Source: Owenia fusiformis (Eukaryota; Annelida; Polychaeta; Sabellida; Oweniidae). From it: 60,000 nt of DNA. The stretch spans positions 22,430,822 to 22,490,821 of the forward strand of contig CAIIXF020000008.1 in assembly GCA_903813345.2 (NCBI GenBank), given 5' to 3'. Shown one piece after another: positions 23,601 through 36,133 of the stretch. Under the pieces are notes generated by a model. That model made no database searches and was not told the origin of the DNA. It worked only from the letters and a program-made list of their open reading frames with translations. The stretch's first letter is position 1, and every line of letters begins with the position of its first letter. Position numbers and translations under genes: made by a program.

Positions 23601-23982
23601 TTCTACAAACGTCTAGTAGGTGACTAAATGATACAGGTACGTTAACTTGAAAGAAATACTTGGGGCAATCTCCGTGAGATTCCATTTATTAGTTCTGTTT
23701 TATGTGCATGCGCAACAAATCCAGTAATTTGATTGGTTAAATTATTAAGACGCATGCACGGTTAATAATCATGGCCAATCATAGGACTCGTACCAATTAC
23801 CACTCGTCACGGTAGCAACTACTTAGTAATTGTCCTATCACAGGCCTCGTACTCTTTCGATTGAAAGGTAAGATCTTTTTCCGAGTCTATCAATTTTGTC
23901 AATGAAAACAAAGGATTTTGCGTCCCAGGGATGGATCATTAAAATTTTTTGGAGCCCCTTCATCAATATCCGGGTCCTAATA
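20660..23982 (+). other. First intron, left part
   Basis: Start of the 30.5-kb first intron (donor GTAAGT at 20660). No coding exon seen. Small features: GCAGTAGTCT occurs twice at 21309-21352; CAGAATACTT recurs about three times between 22258 and 22320; a fragment of the TCCCACCGAAC element lies at 23290-23340. A segment at 23695-23880 has CCAAT-like boxes, ATGCGCA motifs and a possible donor GAAAG|GTAAGA. Confidence 0.5.
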
Positions 23983-24685
23983 TTAACCTTTACCATGCTG
24001 CCTTATTTCAGCAAATATATCCCACGCAACTGGCTTATTTTTCAAAGAGTGCAAAAAATGATATACCTGGACTAAATAATTAATATCTCAATAACTACTG
24101 AATGAATCTGGATAAAATTTTCACAAAGGGAAGATACAGTGGCCTGGCTCATGAAAAAAAATGTTCTCATGAATTTTTTCGTACATTAACACGACTGGGC
24201 ATAAATATACCATGAATACTCCTCCGGAATCCGCCGCTCCGCCTCTTCGTCTGGTCAGAATCCAAATCTGAATTTGCAGCGATCGAATGTTCAATTTTTC
24301 AATTCAGAAAATATTCTAGTTTCTATTTTCGATGACCGTTATCGGCTTCCAAGAGCCTAAAGAGCTCGAAATCGTAATCTATTTCCTCCACATTTTCGTT
24401 GTGATCGTATTTGTCCACCATTTTGTACGATTCGTTCACTAAAAACGACTAAAACACTGTTTAAATTGTTGAATTGAGAATTATTTTTCGAAATATCGCC
24501 ATTTCTAGGTCAACAGGAAGTCATGTTAGGCACTGAATAAATCGGGCAATCTAATTGGACAATACGAATGGCGCGAAAAAGTAAAGTTTTTAAAAGTTTG
24601 AAATCGGGCGTATGGGTCCGCCGGCAGTTGTGAGAGACATTTTAGTTTCGGCGGACGAGTCCGCCGGCAGCACGCTAAAGGTTAA
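23983..24685 (-). mobile_element. piggyBac-type non-autonomous transposon, copy 2 (inverted)
   Basis: TTAA at 23983-23986 and 24682-24685 bound a reverse-complement copy of the element at 2224-2927, nearly identical along its whole length. It retains the ATG (24419-24421, reverse), the same acidic peptide start with one Met-to-Ile change, and the same TAG stop. The high identity suggests fairly recent mobilisation by a transposase encoded elsewhere. It lies in the first intron of the zinc-finger gene in antisense orientation. Confidence 0.85.
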
Positions 24686-27600
24686 GGATGCATTACTGAA
24701 AGCTCTGATATTGTAGTTAAAACTTTATTTACCTGGCCCTAGATCAATACCATGCCATTACCGAATATCAGGATTTTTTTTGGTTCATGTCTGCGAATTT
24801 GTATAATGTCAGGTTATTCTGTAGGCTGTCATAATGAATTTCACCCCTTTTCATACAAACGTGGTTTATAACCATGGATTATCAATGTCTTATCTGATTT
24901 TCGCTAATTCCATACTGAGAAATATATTTTTTCGACTGGGAGTTCCATTCTTGGTCAAAAAGAAAATAACGCAAAAACATTTCCAGTAGTGAAAAGATAA
25001 CTTTTATTGTACCTTCAAAACAAAGTCTTAGGGATAGCCCTTCGGTGGTCTGTCCATTTGTTTCTCGGGCTATAACTCAAATACCGGATGACAGATTTGC
25101 TTTTGGCAGCCAAGTTGACATACTAATGCCTTATAAGATAGCTGCCAAACAAAAATACATCCCTGAATTTTTTTCGAAAACACTTAAAACTACGTCGAGG
25201 TCGCAACTGGCAAAATAAACATAGTCCAAAGCATTCTGGGAAAGAAAGATGCGTTTACATTTCAAGATGATCTATTTCGAAATGGTGGTAAGCAAATTTT
25301 CTTTGACACAGTGTTCTATGGTAGCACCTCTCTGAGGTGAACACTATTTGGACTTCGCAAAAGTGTTGAGTTAAGGGTTGAGAATATGGATTAGAGAATG
25401 GTGTTATTTCACGGGAGCCAATTGGTGGAAAAATGGGGCATGTGTTCATGTTGTAGAGATTTTCATCTTAGATAAATGTTCAAGTTCTGAGTTTTACCAT
25501 GCTTTCTTTTAAGTGTTATTCACCTGCATTGATTATTAGAATGCAGATGGTGTTCCTTGTAGCAGCATCCTTTACAATTTCCTGTTTTTGCATGACCTCG
25601 AAAATGGTATATGGCCTGGTATGTTGAGATAATAATGAAGCTATGAGTGCTGTAAGCTGCATATTTTGAAACTAATCATTTAAAGTAATTAGACAGTATG
25701 GGTTAACATACTCTAGAATTCTTTTCTGCAAATTAGAAGAGGGCACAAAATATTTTGAAGATTTCATTACAAATAGAAGATGTACTTGTAATATTAATCA
25801 ATTGGGAATTTGGATGCAACAAGTTATTTATTTTGTGTCTATTCCATAGTAATATCCAAATGTATTACATACCTAGCGAAGCATTTGTATGGAAGTCAAT
25901 GGAGCTGAAGGACGGCTATATATTCCTGTATAGCCGCCAAACTTTTTTACCATGACAATTGTATGACGTCTAAACATGGAAACAAAGTGATTTCGACTGG
26001 AATCGTGTAAAATTTTGGTCTTTTTTCACGCATTATTCTACATAATACCTTCATGGAATGCAATGTAAATGTACTTTAGGTATGTAATACGCAAGCTCGG
26101 GCTATATTGACGTCAGACTTCAGGCATATATTCAATGATAGGGACATAATGGCTAAGAATTGTCACCAATTGATCTCTACTTATTTATATAAAATTGTTC
26201 ATTTTGTAAACATTTTTTATCTAATGGACATTGTTACGTAATTTAATAACTATGTTCAAATTTTATTAAAGCAGTAGAACATTCATCCAACTCATTATCC
26301 TATCAAATGAAGTTGGGGAGGATATAGAGTATGCCTCTGTCTGTCCATCCATACTCCCATCTGTATGTACAATATCTAGTTATCTAGTTTGAATAAGATT
26401 ATACGTAAAACCTTATTTTGCTTGTTTAAAAGAGAGCATCATCTATTTTAAATACTGTGTTGTGATTGGTCAAAGGTTTGAAAACTGTTTGGCTTTCAAA
26501 TGTCCTTCCAAATAGGACTGTGGTCAGTCAGAATGAGCCTGGCATCTTGTTCAATAATTCAAAGAGAGTGTTGTTGTTAGAATGTGGAATTAACTGCTTC
26601 ATATTGGTTTCAAGGTCAATTAGGTCCTTCCGTAAACTTTCTGTTTTTCAAGTTTTCCTGAACTAACAAAAAGGATTCTTGAAATTTAATTGAGAGCATT
26701 ATGATCTGTTACAATGTTTTTTGATACCTGTTGATTTAAGTCTTCATTTACTGGGCAATTAATTGTTAGAAACATGTCTGTATGAGATTAAGACCTGGGG
26801 GTCATATCATACTTAAATGTAATTGTATATTTTTGCTGAAACATAAGTACATGTTTCTCTCTTAGAAACAGGGTTAATATTAGGCAGGGCAATTTATCTC
26901 ATTCATTTGAGGTAAAAAGCATTGGAAATGTTGCGAAAATCTTAATGCTGATTTAACACCATTCAGTGTCTGCTTTCAAGTAATATATTACCTAATTGCA
27001 GTTCCTTGTAATTATTATATCTACGTGATATCATGATTCGATCTTGGTTACTTGTGAGTTGTGACACATCTTTGTTGCAATTTTAAGATCAACATTGTAC
27101 ATTATACAAGATACAAGAATATCTATATTTACCTTTTGTGTGGCACTGACTTTGTCAACTGGGTACCATGGCATTGGCATGTATATCTGGGGCTATTCTC
27201 TATTTATATTTACTGTTATCATCTAACACTGCCCTGGATGTAGATAAGCTCACTGCATGTGACTCTTCCAGACACACCTAGAAAGGTATTTTATATAATC
27301 AATGAATTTATGGTTTTTACGTAAATGTACTGTCTTATAGAAAGTGATTAAAACAGAATAGATCAAGTGGCTGATCATGACCACCTCCCTCTTCTAAATG
27401 TATGTGATGATGAATTGATTTTGTTAGAAATTGTAGAATGTTCTTAGGATGTTCTTGTTTTTAATGTTTAGTGAAATATCATTTCAAATGAGTTCAGATA
27501 TCACTAACAAAGAGCCTTGTCCATTTTTAGTTCATTAGCCCCTACTATCTGATATTGATAATCTCCTTTGTGTTATGCTGTTCTTTATTGGGAAAAATTC

Positions 27601-30600
27601 TGAAATCTTCAAATGTTTGTATAAAATGGTATAGCCAACTTAATGCTTGTATATCAATGACTGGTGTCAAAGCTTTGTCTACTAGAAATACAGATGCTCA
27701 AAAATTAAGAGTACGATAATTTTCTTTAGATCTGTCCATCCGTTCCAGTAACAGTTTAAAATATTTAAATGGCTTGCCAAATGAATTAATGAAGTCACTC
27801 AATTTAATTTAAACTTATTGACATAATAAATGCAAATATTTTATGTATGAAGAATCAATTAGTGTAAATGGTATATGTGAACACTAATGTCTGGAGGGGC
27901 CTATATATGCTTTCATACTACTCCTTTTAAGAGATGCTCAGGTGTCATTCTCTTACTTAAAGCATCTTCTGTTTCACTAGACAAATGAGAAAGAATGAGA
28001 TGTCATGGTTTATCATCATGCTCAGGTGTGGTAAGTTTTAGATCTTCTTCTATGAAACGTTTTAAACATCAGAGCATTAGATCAGCACTTTTAAGAAAAT
28101 CATTATTTTATTTTACCTTGGGACTCTGATTTTACCACTCTGTTTTAGAAGTAGCATGACTTCCAAATAATCATGAACATGTTTGGGGAGAACCTGAAGC
28201 ATAAAGCTATATAAGAGGGTGCACATTGTTAAGTGTACTATTCTCATTGTTACTTAAGTAAAGTGCTACAAAATAAAGTGACAGTCATTGATTTTCGTAT
28301 CAACTCTTGGTGAAGTTTAGTATTTGCTAATATTATCAATGTTACTTCCATTTCATTCATTTATCTATTATCCCATACATGCTTTTCATACTGCCTACTG
28401 TTGATAGATGGCGGCTGTATACATCTGTATTGATCAATCCAGGTTATATCTAAACATCATGCCCTGGTAAATAAATTACTGTGCAATATATCTTGCATAA
28501 GCTCCCGCTCTTTACTCTTAAGTCTAATTTAGCATGGGATTCGGGCATTAATCGGACTTATCCATATTAAGTATGAGGTATTACATAGCATTTGCTAAAA
28601 AATCAATATAATTGATTGTGATCAGGTGATGCCCTTGGCAGACTGTTGCAGCTGCATTCTCCACCAATCAAATCTTTTCATTGAATGACGTATGGTAGAC
28701 TCTTACTTTGCAGGGACTACATGCAGATTCTCTGTTTCTATAATGATGAATGAATGTTGCCTTGGTTTCATTATTTTGTACTTTAAAAGGATTATATAAT
28801 GAAAATGAAAAATGCAGGTAATTCAGCAGGGTATGCTGAATAGATGACGTGTAGAATTAATAATGTTTACAAGTTAAAATGCCACAAAGAGCTTGAGGTT
28901 ATAATCATTAGAATATTGAAATAGTTTTTATTGTTCCAAGATTGAAGGCATGTTCACATCTAATTCTTAAGTTTATGTATTTGAAATTTTGAATTAAAAA
29001 ATAGGTGTGTGTTGCATACAGTGTTTGACGGTTTAAATCTTGAACCGTTTAAATTGTAACAGCGTAACAGCCGTATATTTATTGATAGGCTTATTCCGGT
29101 CTTACTCTCGGGTTATCAGTCGGTATGTCCTCTTACTCAAACCGATCATTTTGTAGTTTAGAATTCAACCAAAAGATGATATGATTAGCTCAGTGAGTTT
29201 ATATTCGGTGCTCTCCCCAGGAATGTTTCTGTGTTGGAAGAATTTTAAAACAACATTTTCAAATTTTGGAATTTTTTGTGCAATATTTTAGTTTTTTGTA
29301 ATTTTTCATGCAATATTTATGAATTTTAATGGAAGATTTTAGGAAGCACATAAAATATAGGAGTAGCATTTTTGTGCTATGGAGGTGCTGCGCCCTCAGA
29401 GATTTCAATGTGGATCGAAGCCCTGCCTATTGATATTGTTCATCAGTATTGTTTATTGATGAGATAAGAGTTTACATAGGATGTTCTATTTATCCCATAG
29501 TTCACTTAACTAAAACTAAACCAAGCATTACAAAACAACATTATTAATTCATTCATTTATCACTTGATGTCATCATCATCATAACAAAGCATGTCACATT
29601 AGCGGGAGGTTTGAAATCATGGAAATGTGATGTCTGTGGAATATTCTCCGTATTCCACAGATATTGCTTTCTCAACGCATTTGCAAAATTATAATAAATA
29701 TATTTGCATGTTATCATACAGATTTTGCCTCAACTATGGGATAAACAACATTCAGAGAAAGTTCTTATGTTTTAGAAATATTTGCTGTCTGCTAAGAAAT
29801 TGTTAATTAATGTCCAATTATCAACATTTTTGGAAAAAACTAAATTTTAAAATGTTGATTTTTCTTTCAGTTGCACTTTTCTATTGAATCCATCATTTAT
29901 CACCTAACTAACAACTTTGCTATTTTTATGACTGATATACATGTAGCATCAATGCTTTGTTTAAAAATTCTTGCGCATCCATTATGAGATAAGAATATTT
30001 CAATCTGTTACAAAAATTAGATGTGTTTCATGTCAGAATGCCTTTCCTCTGGTATTGAAAGTTATATGTAATTTCTAATTAAGCGCCCAGTTGAGAAAAA
30101 TTCCTATAAGTACACACCTTAATTAAACTAAAGCTATACTAAGCTTATCTATAAAAGGATTGGCCCATTTATTCTTATAACAGTTTTTCTAGCATGGGGT
30201 TAATTAAACCATAGATATTTCTACTGCTTTACTGCTCTCCATGTGTTACATGACATGCCTTACCAGGGCTGGTAAGGTCTATGTAATCCAATCATTGATA
30301 TATCCGGTGCTCTACAAAATATATAAACTAAAATTAGACTTTATTGATTTTTTACCAATAAACCCTCAGTTGACATAAAAGGCAGATCAATCCGAGAAAT
30401 GTTGCCTTGTTTTATCAAATATTTAAATTTTCTAGTAAATTTTCAATAAGAGGTCAATTTAGAAAAAGAATTTGGAAACCCTTGTTGAACCTTTTATGTC
30501 TAAATGTTGGTTTTATGAATGATAGGAGTTTACTATAGTTACTGCCCACACATGGCGGCCATCCCCAGGTGCTTTGAAGGCCGTGTCAGGTCTTGAGCAA

Positions 30601-31110
30601 TCACTAGAATAATGAAATCATTTATTTCAGTAGTTAAAGTAACGCATAAGAATATGCCAAACTATTTATTTTTATAACTCAATTTGTCAGTACTTTATTT
30701 ATGCAAGTTTGTATGTTGCTAGCTGGTCCAGTTATATAATACCAGGAGATTTGAGTGATTACTGTTATTAATAAGGATATCGATCAAAGTAGACCTGATG
30801 AATATTTTAACATAAAAGGTCACCTCCATGTCAACATGAAAAACTGTTTATTTTGAACTTTCTGCTAACTTCAGTTGCTAAATTCATGAGATAAGGTGAT
30901 CATGTGAAAGGAATAGCTATATAAGATTAGAACACTTGAACTTGGGGCTCTGCATTGGTGAGAGCTTGACGTGGAGTGGAATTTTTTCTGACTCATTCAT
31001 AAGACATGAAGACCCCTTATACTAAACACAAGCAATTTATGAATGAAAGGCTGCTGTGTGGCAGTGAGCTATTGTAGTAGAGCTTACACAGAGTGAAGTG
31101 GTGAGGGAAT
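24686..31110 (+). other. First intron, central part
   Basis: About 6.4 kb of AT-rich intron. Weak fragments of the TCCCACCGAAC element occur at 25025-25160 (TAACTCAAATACCGG) and 26310-26350 (GGAGGATATAGAG). A short inverted motif around GACGGTTTAAAT and AACCGTTTAAAT lies at 29025-29055. No exon was identified until the candidate at 31111. The sequence just before it (about 30950-31110) would be the 5'UTR of that exon. Confidence 0.45.
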
Positions 31111-31258
31111 ATGTGGCACTATGTTCGGGATTACGAAGTTATCCGACACACAAATAACATGAGACTACTACCACATTGGATGGAGTTTGCCCATAGGGAG
31201 TATTATCGTCCAGAAGGCCCTCCTCGGCCTGAACTCCTCAGTGCCAGACGTTACACAG
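31111..31258 (+). CDS. Candidate alternative first coding exon of the TRERF1/ZNF541-like gene
   Basis: ATG at 31111 (A at -3; in-frame TGA at 31102-31104) opens 49 codons ending TACACAG|GTATTT, phase 1. This is the same phase as the Q-rich exon, so it can join the 51166 exon in frame (split codon GTG, Val). The peptide is non-repetitive and rich in Arg, Tyr, His and Trp, beginning MWHYVRDYEVIRH and containing PHWMEFAHREYYRPEGPPRP, quite unlike the low-complexity exon at 19045. It would create an isoform without the Q-rich domain. It is below common ORF length cut-offs. Alternatives are an unrelated small gene or chance; codon use and composition look coding. Confidence 0.55.
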
Positions 31259-33542
31259 GTATTTAACATGGCTACTACATGCATTTTAAACAACAGGAAG
31301 TGTGCTCTAGTTTATTTCATGTCTTGGTTTCTTTGTCAAAAGACATATCATAGATGAAGTCGTGAATAGAATTTTAAATTGAACATTGTCATATGTTAAA
31401 AGTTTGCATTTTTTGAGCTGGAGGCTATTTTAAGAACTATTATTGGACCGGATGTGTGGGAGTTGGGTGGTACTTGTTAAATCAATATATACTGACTGGG
31501 AATTAGGCTAACCTTGGATAGACATACAATAGACTGCAGGCATATGATTTGATTTGTAACAATTTATTGGCTATTTTAACTCCTATCTTGACCTTCTAGG
31601 TGGCAGGTTTAGGCTAAAATGATATGTGTACTTTGTAATATTACATGTTTCTCATTTATCATTCCTAAAAATACATTAAAAATGACAATGACGTTGCTAG
31701 TTTGTGTCTGTATGTTCACTAAAAATCATGTGATAATATGACTTCTCGATGGGATATTTTTTGCTAAGATGAGGCATTATGCTCCTTATTACACTGAGCT
31801 GTAATAATGTCTGAAATGTCAGTCTATATATTACATAGAAAATGATTGAAATAATGAGTGATCAATTTCTACAAATGGAGTATATTTTGGTGACCATTCA
31901 TCTAACATACTTTTAGTCTAAAACTAATAAAGAAGTTTCTGAATCACATTCACTGGGTAAGATACAAATAAAATTCTCTAAAATTCTATAGAGTCAATCC
32001 CTGAGGCCTGTCAGCTATACACTTTTGGAGAATGCAAAATTGAATGGGAAATGCTATAATATACAGATTCAAACCTTTTCCAGTAGTTTGATTTTGATTC
32101 TTAAAAGAGAGCTTCGTCTGCATGTATATTAGACTCTGACACTCAAGGTAACATAGACCAATCCTCTTCCTCAATTTTTAACACTAATCAACAAAACAAG
32201 AATAATTATATAACATGCACATATGATATAGGAATATTGTCATTTCAGTAATACTATGGGAATATACTGCAATTTTTGAATTATCTTGATATATTAAACT
32301 CCTTCCGAGTCCCTTTTATGTAAAATCAAAGGTTGAAAACGAAATATTTTCTGTAAACGAAATATTTGTCAATAAAATTAAGAATGTGAGTGAATCATGA
32401 AAAGGGTGGTAGCTGAACACGATCACACTTTATAGTGTAAGGTTGAGGCAACTTTGATTAGGATCCAAAAAGTACACATAAACCTACTGGTCTTTGGGAG
32501 ATAAATTACGGAGCATATACAAACTGTATAGACTATACAGGAAACTGCAATGCAGACCAGACTTAAAGGGAAGAATGTGCTTGGTTAAATGAAGATCCAG
32601 CTAGGTTATAAGTACCTGTTTTAGCAACATCAGACAAGTTATGAGTCTTTTGGAATACCATATCTACTCGCCAATATCGACTGATCTGTTTTAGTGAGAA
32701 AACAAAAAATGTCAAGAAATGTCACTGAAAGATGATCATTTTTTGCTTCCTTTCCCTTTTTAATTTCCAGGTTTGTTACTGAAATAAAGAGTGTTGAAAA
32801 CAGTAACAGTGCATCTTGTTGATTCTTGTTATTGTTATTAACGTTTATTATGAATTTGAAACATACAAGTTGACGTCATAATGTCAATTAAAGTATTTTG
32901 TCCTGGCTTTTGGTCATATTATTTTTACTGATATGATTATATATAATTGTTGTTATTGATATGTTATGCAAGTAATTTTGAGAAAGAAAATAAGATGAAT
33001 ACCTGTAATATTAGAAAAATCAAAAAATTCAAGGTAGGTGCCAAATTTTTATATAGAAATGATAAATAAATAATATATTATTTATATTATATTATAAACC
33101 ATATATTTTCTACTGCTCCAAGATGAAAGAAACAACCTTATTGCAGGCCTCCATACTTACAATTTAAGCGACTTGTTTAATAATTACAACTTGAATGATA
33201 AATTACAATTTTTAGTTTTCGGAAACACTAACTTACGATGAACTAACTACAATGAATGAAGCTTTAATTCATATTGTTAGCTACTATATACATACAAGTC
33301 TTGTTTTATTATCTATCTTGTAGTAATTAAACAAGTTTTTTTCTGCATTGACCAACATCTTCGTCAACTTTTGTTAACATCCCGGCCTATGGGATAACCT
33401 TCTGGGATTTTGGACTATAAAAACCAAACAACCTTTTTATTTTATATCTAATAATTGCAAACTATACATATTTATATATTAAATTGCCGCTAATGTTGTA
33501 AAACCTTGGCAATTAGCTAATTGAAATCGATTGTAATTGTTA
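31259..33542 (+). other. First intron, part downstream of the alternative exon
   Basis: AT-rich intronic sequence with no exon or repeat that I recognise, including TATA-rich low-complexity stretches near 33060-33110. Confidence 0.5.
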
Positions 33543-34253
33543 TCCCACCGAACGAAGTTCGAGGGGGATATAGAGAAGCCGTCCGTCCGTTCGTTTGTCC
33601 GTGTGTCCGGGCGATAACTCCAATACCGGTTGACGGATTTGGTTCAAATTTTATAGGCTTATGCCTTATGAGTGTAGAACCTCTGCTCGAAAAGGAATTT
33701 TCAATATGGCCGCTCAATTCAAAATGGCCGCCATTTTTCGTAAAAATGTAATCGTTGATAACTCAAATACAAGTTGACGGATTTGGTTCAAATTTTATAT
33801 GCTAATGCCTAGGGACAAAGGAGTTTCGCACAAAAAGAGATTTTCAAGATGGCCGCTTAATTTCAAAATGGCGGCCATTTTTCGTAAAAATATGTTATCT
33901 TTGATAACTCAAATACCAGTGAACAGATATGGTTGAAATTTTATATGATTATGCCACAGTAGGGACACAGTAGCTCTGTTCAAGAAATAATTTTCAAGAT
34001 GGCGGCTGAATTTCAAGATGGCAGCCAATTTTCGTAAAAAACGTAATCTTTGATAACTCATATACCAGTGAACGAATTTGGTTCAAATTTTATATGATGA
34101 TGCCTCGTTCACAATGGTATAAACTAACTTTGTGCCAAATTTCATGCTTCTATCACAAAGTGCACAAACATTTCAACATTTACCTAGCTATAATAAGCAT
34201 AATATGTTTTGTTCGGTGGGATTTGCTACTCCGTGGAGTTGCTGTTTTTCTAG
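33540..34253 (+). mobile_element. Minisatellite-bearing TIR element (TCCCACCGAAC family), copy B
   Basis: The element begins TCCCACCGAACGAAGTTC at 33543, preceded by TTA, and ends GTTCGGTGGGATTTGCTACT through TTTTTCTAG at 34253. It has about four internal units of roughly 150 bp versus about six or seven in copy A, so unit number varies between copies. Units carry AAAATGGCCGCCATTTTT (33720), AAAATGGCGGCCATTTTT (33862) and CAAGATGGCGGC (33996). No coding capacity; the 66- and 76-codon ORFs at its start are repeat sequence. Confidence 0.85.
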
Positions 34254-35893
34254 TTTATATTAGAAATAAATTGATAACATGAAAAAAATGTATACCTGTC
34301 CTAGATTCCCTGGGAGTTATTTTGGTGAGGAAGTTATTGGTTATAAACATGTTTTCTTGTTTCCTGATAGGTAACTTGAGTTGTATATTAGACTAGCCAT
34401 CTCATGGAATACAATGGTGAAAAGATTTATTAAAGATTTATATCTATTGTTTGTTGGTTTGTTTTTTCCACTTTTATTTTTTATTTAATTAAAACTGTAG
34501 TGGTAAAACACTCTGTTGTTTAAAATGAGCTATAAAGCAATAAATGTTTAAACAACTGTGCTAAAATACTTGATAATAGAATAGTAGTAGAATATGTGCA
34601 AACATATATGGAGAAAAAGAATTAGGTTAAGAAAACCTTTGATAGCCACTGTTATGCTTAAGACTATTGTACTTTGTTGTGCTAAGGAAATGTTGTGACA
34701 ATAAGTATTAAATTAAGAATATTACCTAAAAATTATACTAAAAAATATTGCTATTCTATTAGAACCGTTCTATTAGCCAAATGATGTTGTGCTAAGTATT
34801 TGTGTGCTAAAAGTGTTGAGTTAAGGTTTGTACAGATAATATATAATGTATCATGTAATGCATATGTGAAGTAAAATCACTAAAGTTTATAACCAGCGAA
34901 GTGATTACGTATTCTTTTAATCTATAGTTTTTCATCCCAAATTTTTTCACTTCACATCAAACAAAGAAAATGAAAAGTAAAATATAAATTTTTTATGCCT
35001 TTTCATGAGAATTATTCAACACCCGTGGTTATTTCTAGCTGCTGATAGCATTCATTGGTATGTATCCTTTAGCTTATTAAAAACCAATGCCATTTGTTAT
35101 TGAAGAGTCCGTGTAGACCTATAACAGGATATTGGCAAGAGCTATGACGCAAATGCAGCAATTAATACATCAGTCAAGGTATAGGGACAATGTCGTGATG
35201 CTAGCTTACATTTTATATAAACCTGATAATATACTTCCTTTTTATTAACCTTTATCAAATATGCCATGGGATATAACCAAATGGATTTGAATTGTCATTG
35301 TTCTTCAGTAAAATGTTACAAACAATTGTCACAATGAAAAATATATGTATCTGCTTTGCTGGAATAAGTTCATGGAATATTAATTGAAAATACTAAAAAT
35401 ACTACCTCCATTCATCTTTGGTTAAAATATATTTGTGATTTGTGAGTCTCATACTATGAAATATAGACATTTCTTGACCTGGATATCTGCATTTTTATTA
35501 TTCACCTCATTGAAATTCTTCATTCTGATTGGTTCATAGCTGTTCTGTATTTTACCATATATATCATGACAGGCTATTTAAATCTTGGCACTTCCTGCCA
35601 CGGAATATAAAAATATCATCATAAACTCGAATTCATATGTGTATAATTTCTGAGGTATATAACAAATCATTTGTTACATGTACTTTGTCAGAATAAATGA
35701 ATATTAATGTTTTTAGGAAACCTCATTCTGATATTCATTGCATTTCTTTTCTAACTACGGAAATGAATTTGTAATGAATCAAAGTGATGAGATTGTATGG
35801 TTGTTGTTTTGCTAGTGTATATTTGTTTTATATCACAATGGTAGTCTGGTAAGAGCCAAGTCATATGGCATATTGGCCCTCATCTATGTAATA
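34254..35893 (+). other. First intron, nothing recognised
   Basis: About 1.6 kb of AT-rich intron with no exon, no structured repeat and no conserved motif that I can support. Confidence 0.5.
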
Positions 35894-36133
35894 CAGGCCT
35901 GTCAACTGTCCCACATTTCGCATATTTGTCAAATATTTGCTGAAGAAATTAGTCGCATCAGTTTTTGTGTGACAGAATATGTCACGTAAATACGCATTTT
36001 TCCTGATTATTGTCAAGCAAAAATATTTCTGAAAGAACATAAAAAAAAACGAATGCCGGAACATAAAAAATGAACATGAATTTTCATGCTAATTGCACAT
36101 TTGTCACACGTTTGCTTTGAATTTTTTTGTCCC
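35894..36133 (+). mobile_element. Single-ended copy of the CAGGCCTGTCAACTGTCCC element
   Basis: CAGGCCTGTCAACTGTCCC at 35894 and the following 90 bp (CGCATATTTGTCA, TTTGCTGAAGAA, GTGTGACAGAA) match, in inverse, the right end of the element at 39984-40267. The other terminus is not clear here, so this is a truncated or diverged copy. The 67-codon reverse ORF over it is not a gene. Confidence 0.55.

Noticed and set aside
33517-33751. ORFs on both strands at the left end of element copy B
   Set aside because: Both are translations of the CGTCCGTCCG-containing repeat end, seen again in non-coding context elsewhere.
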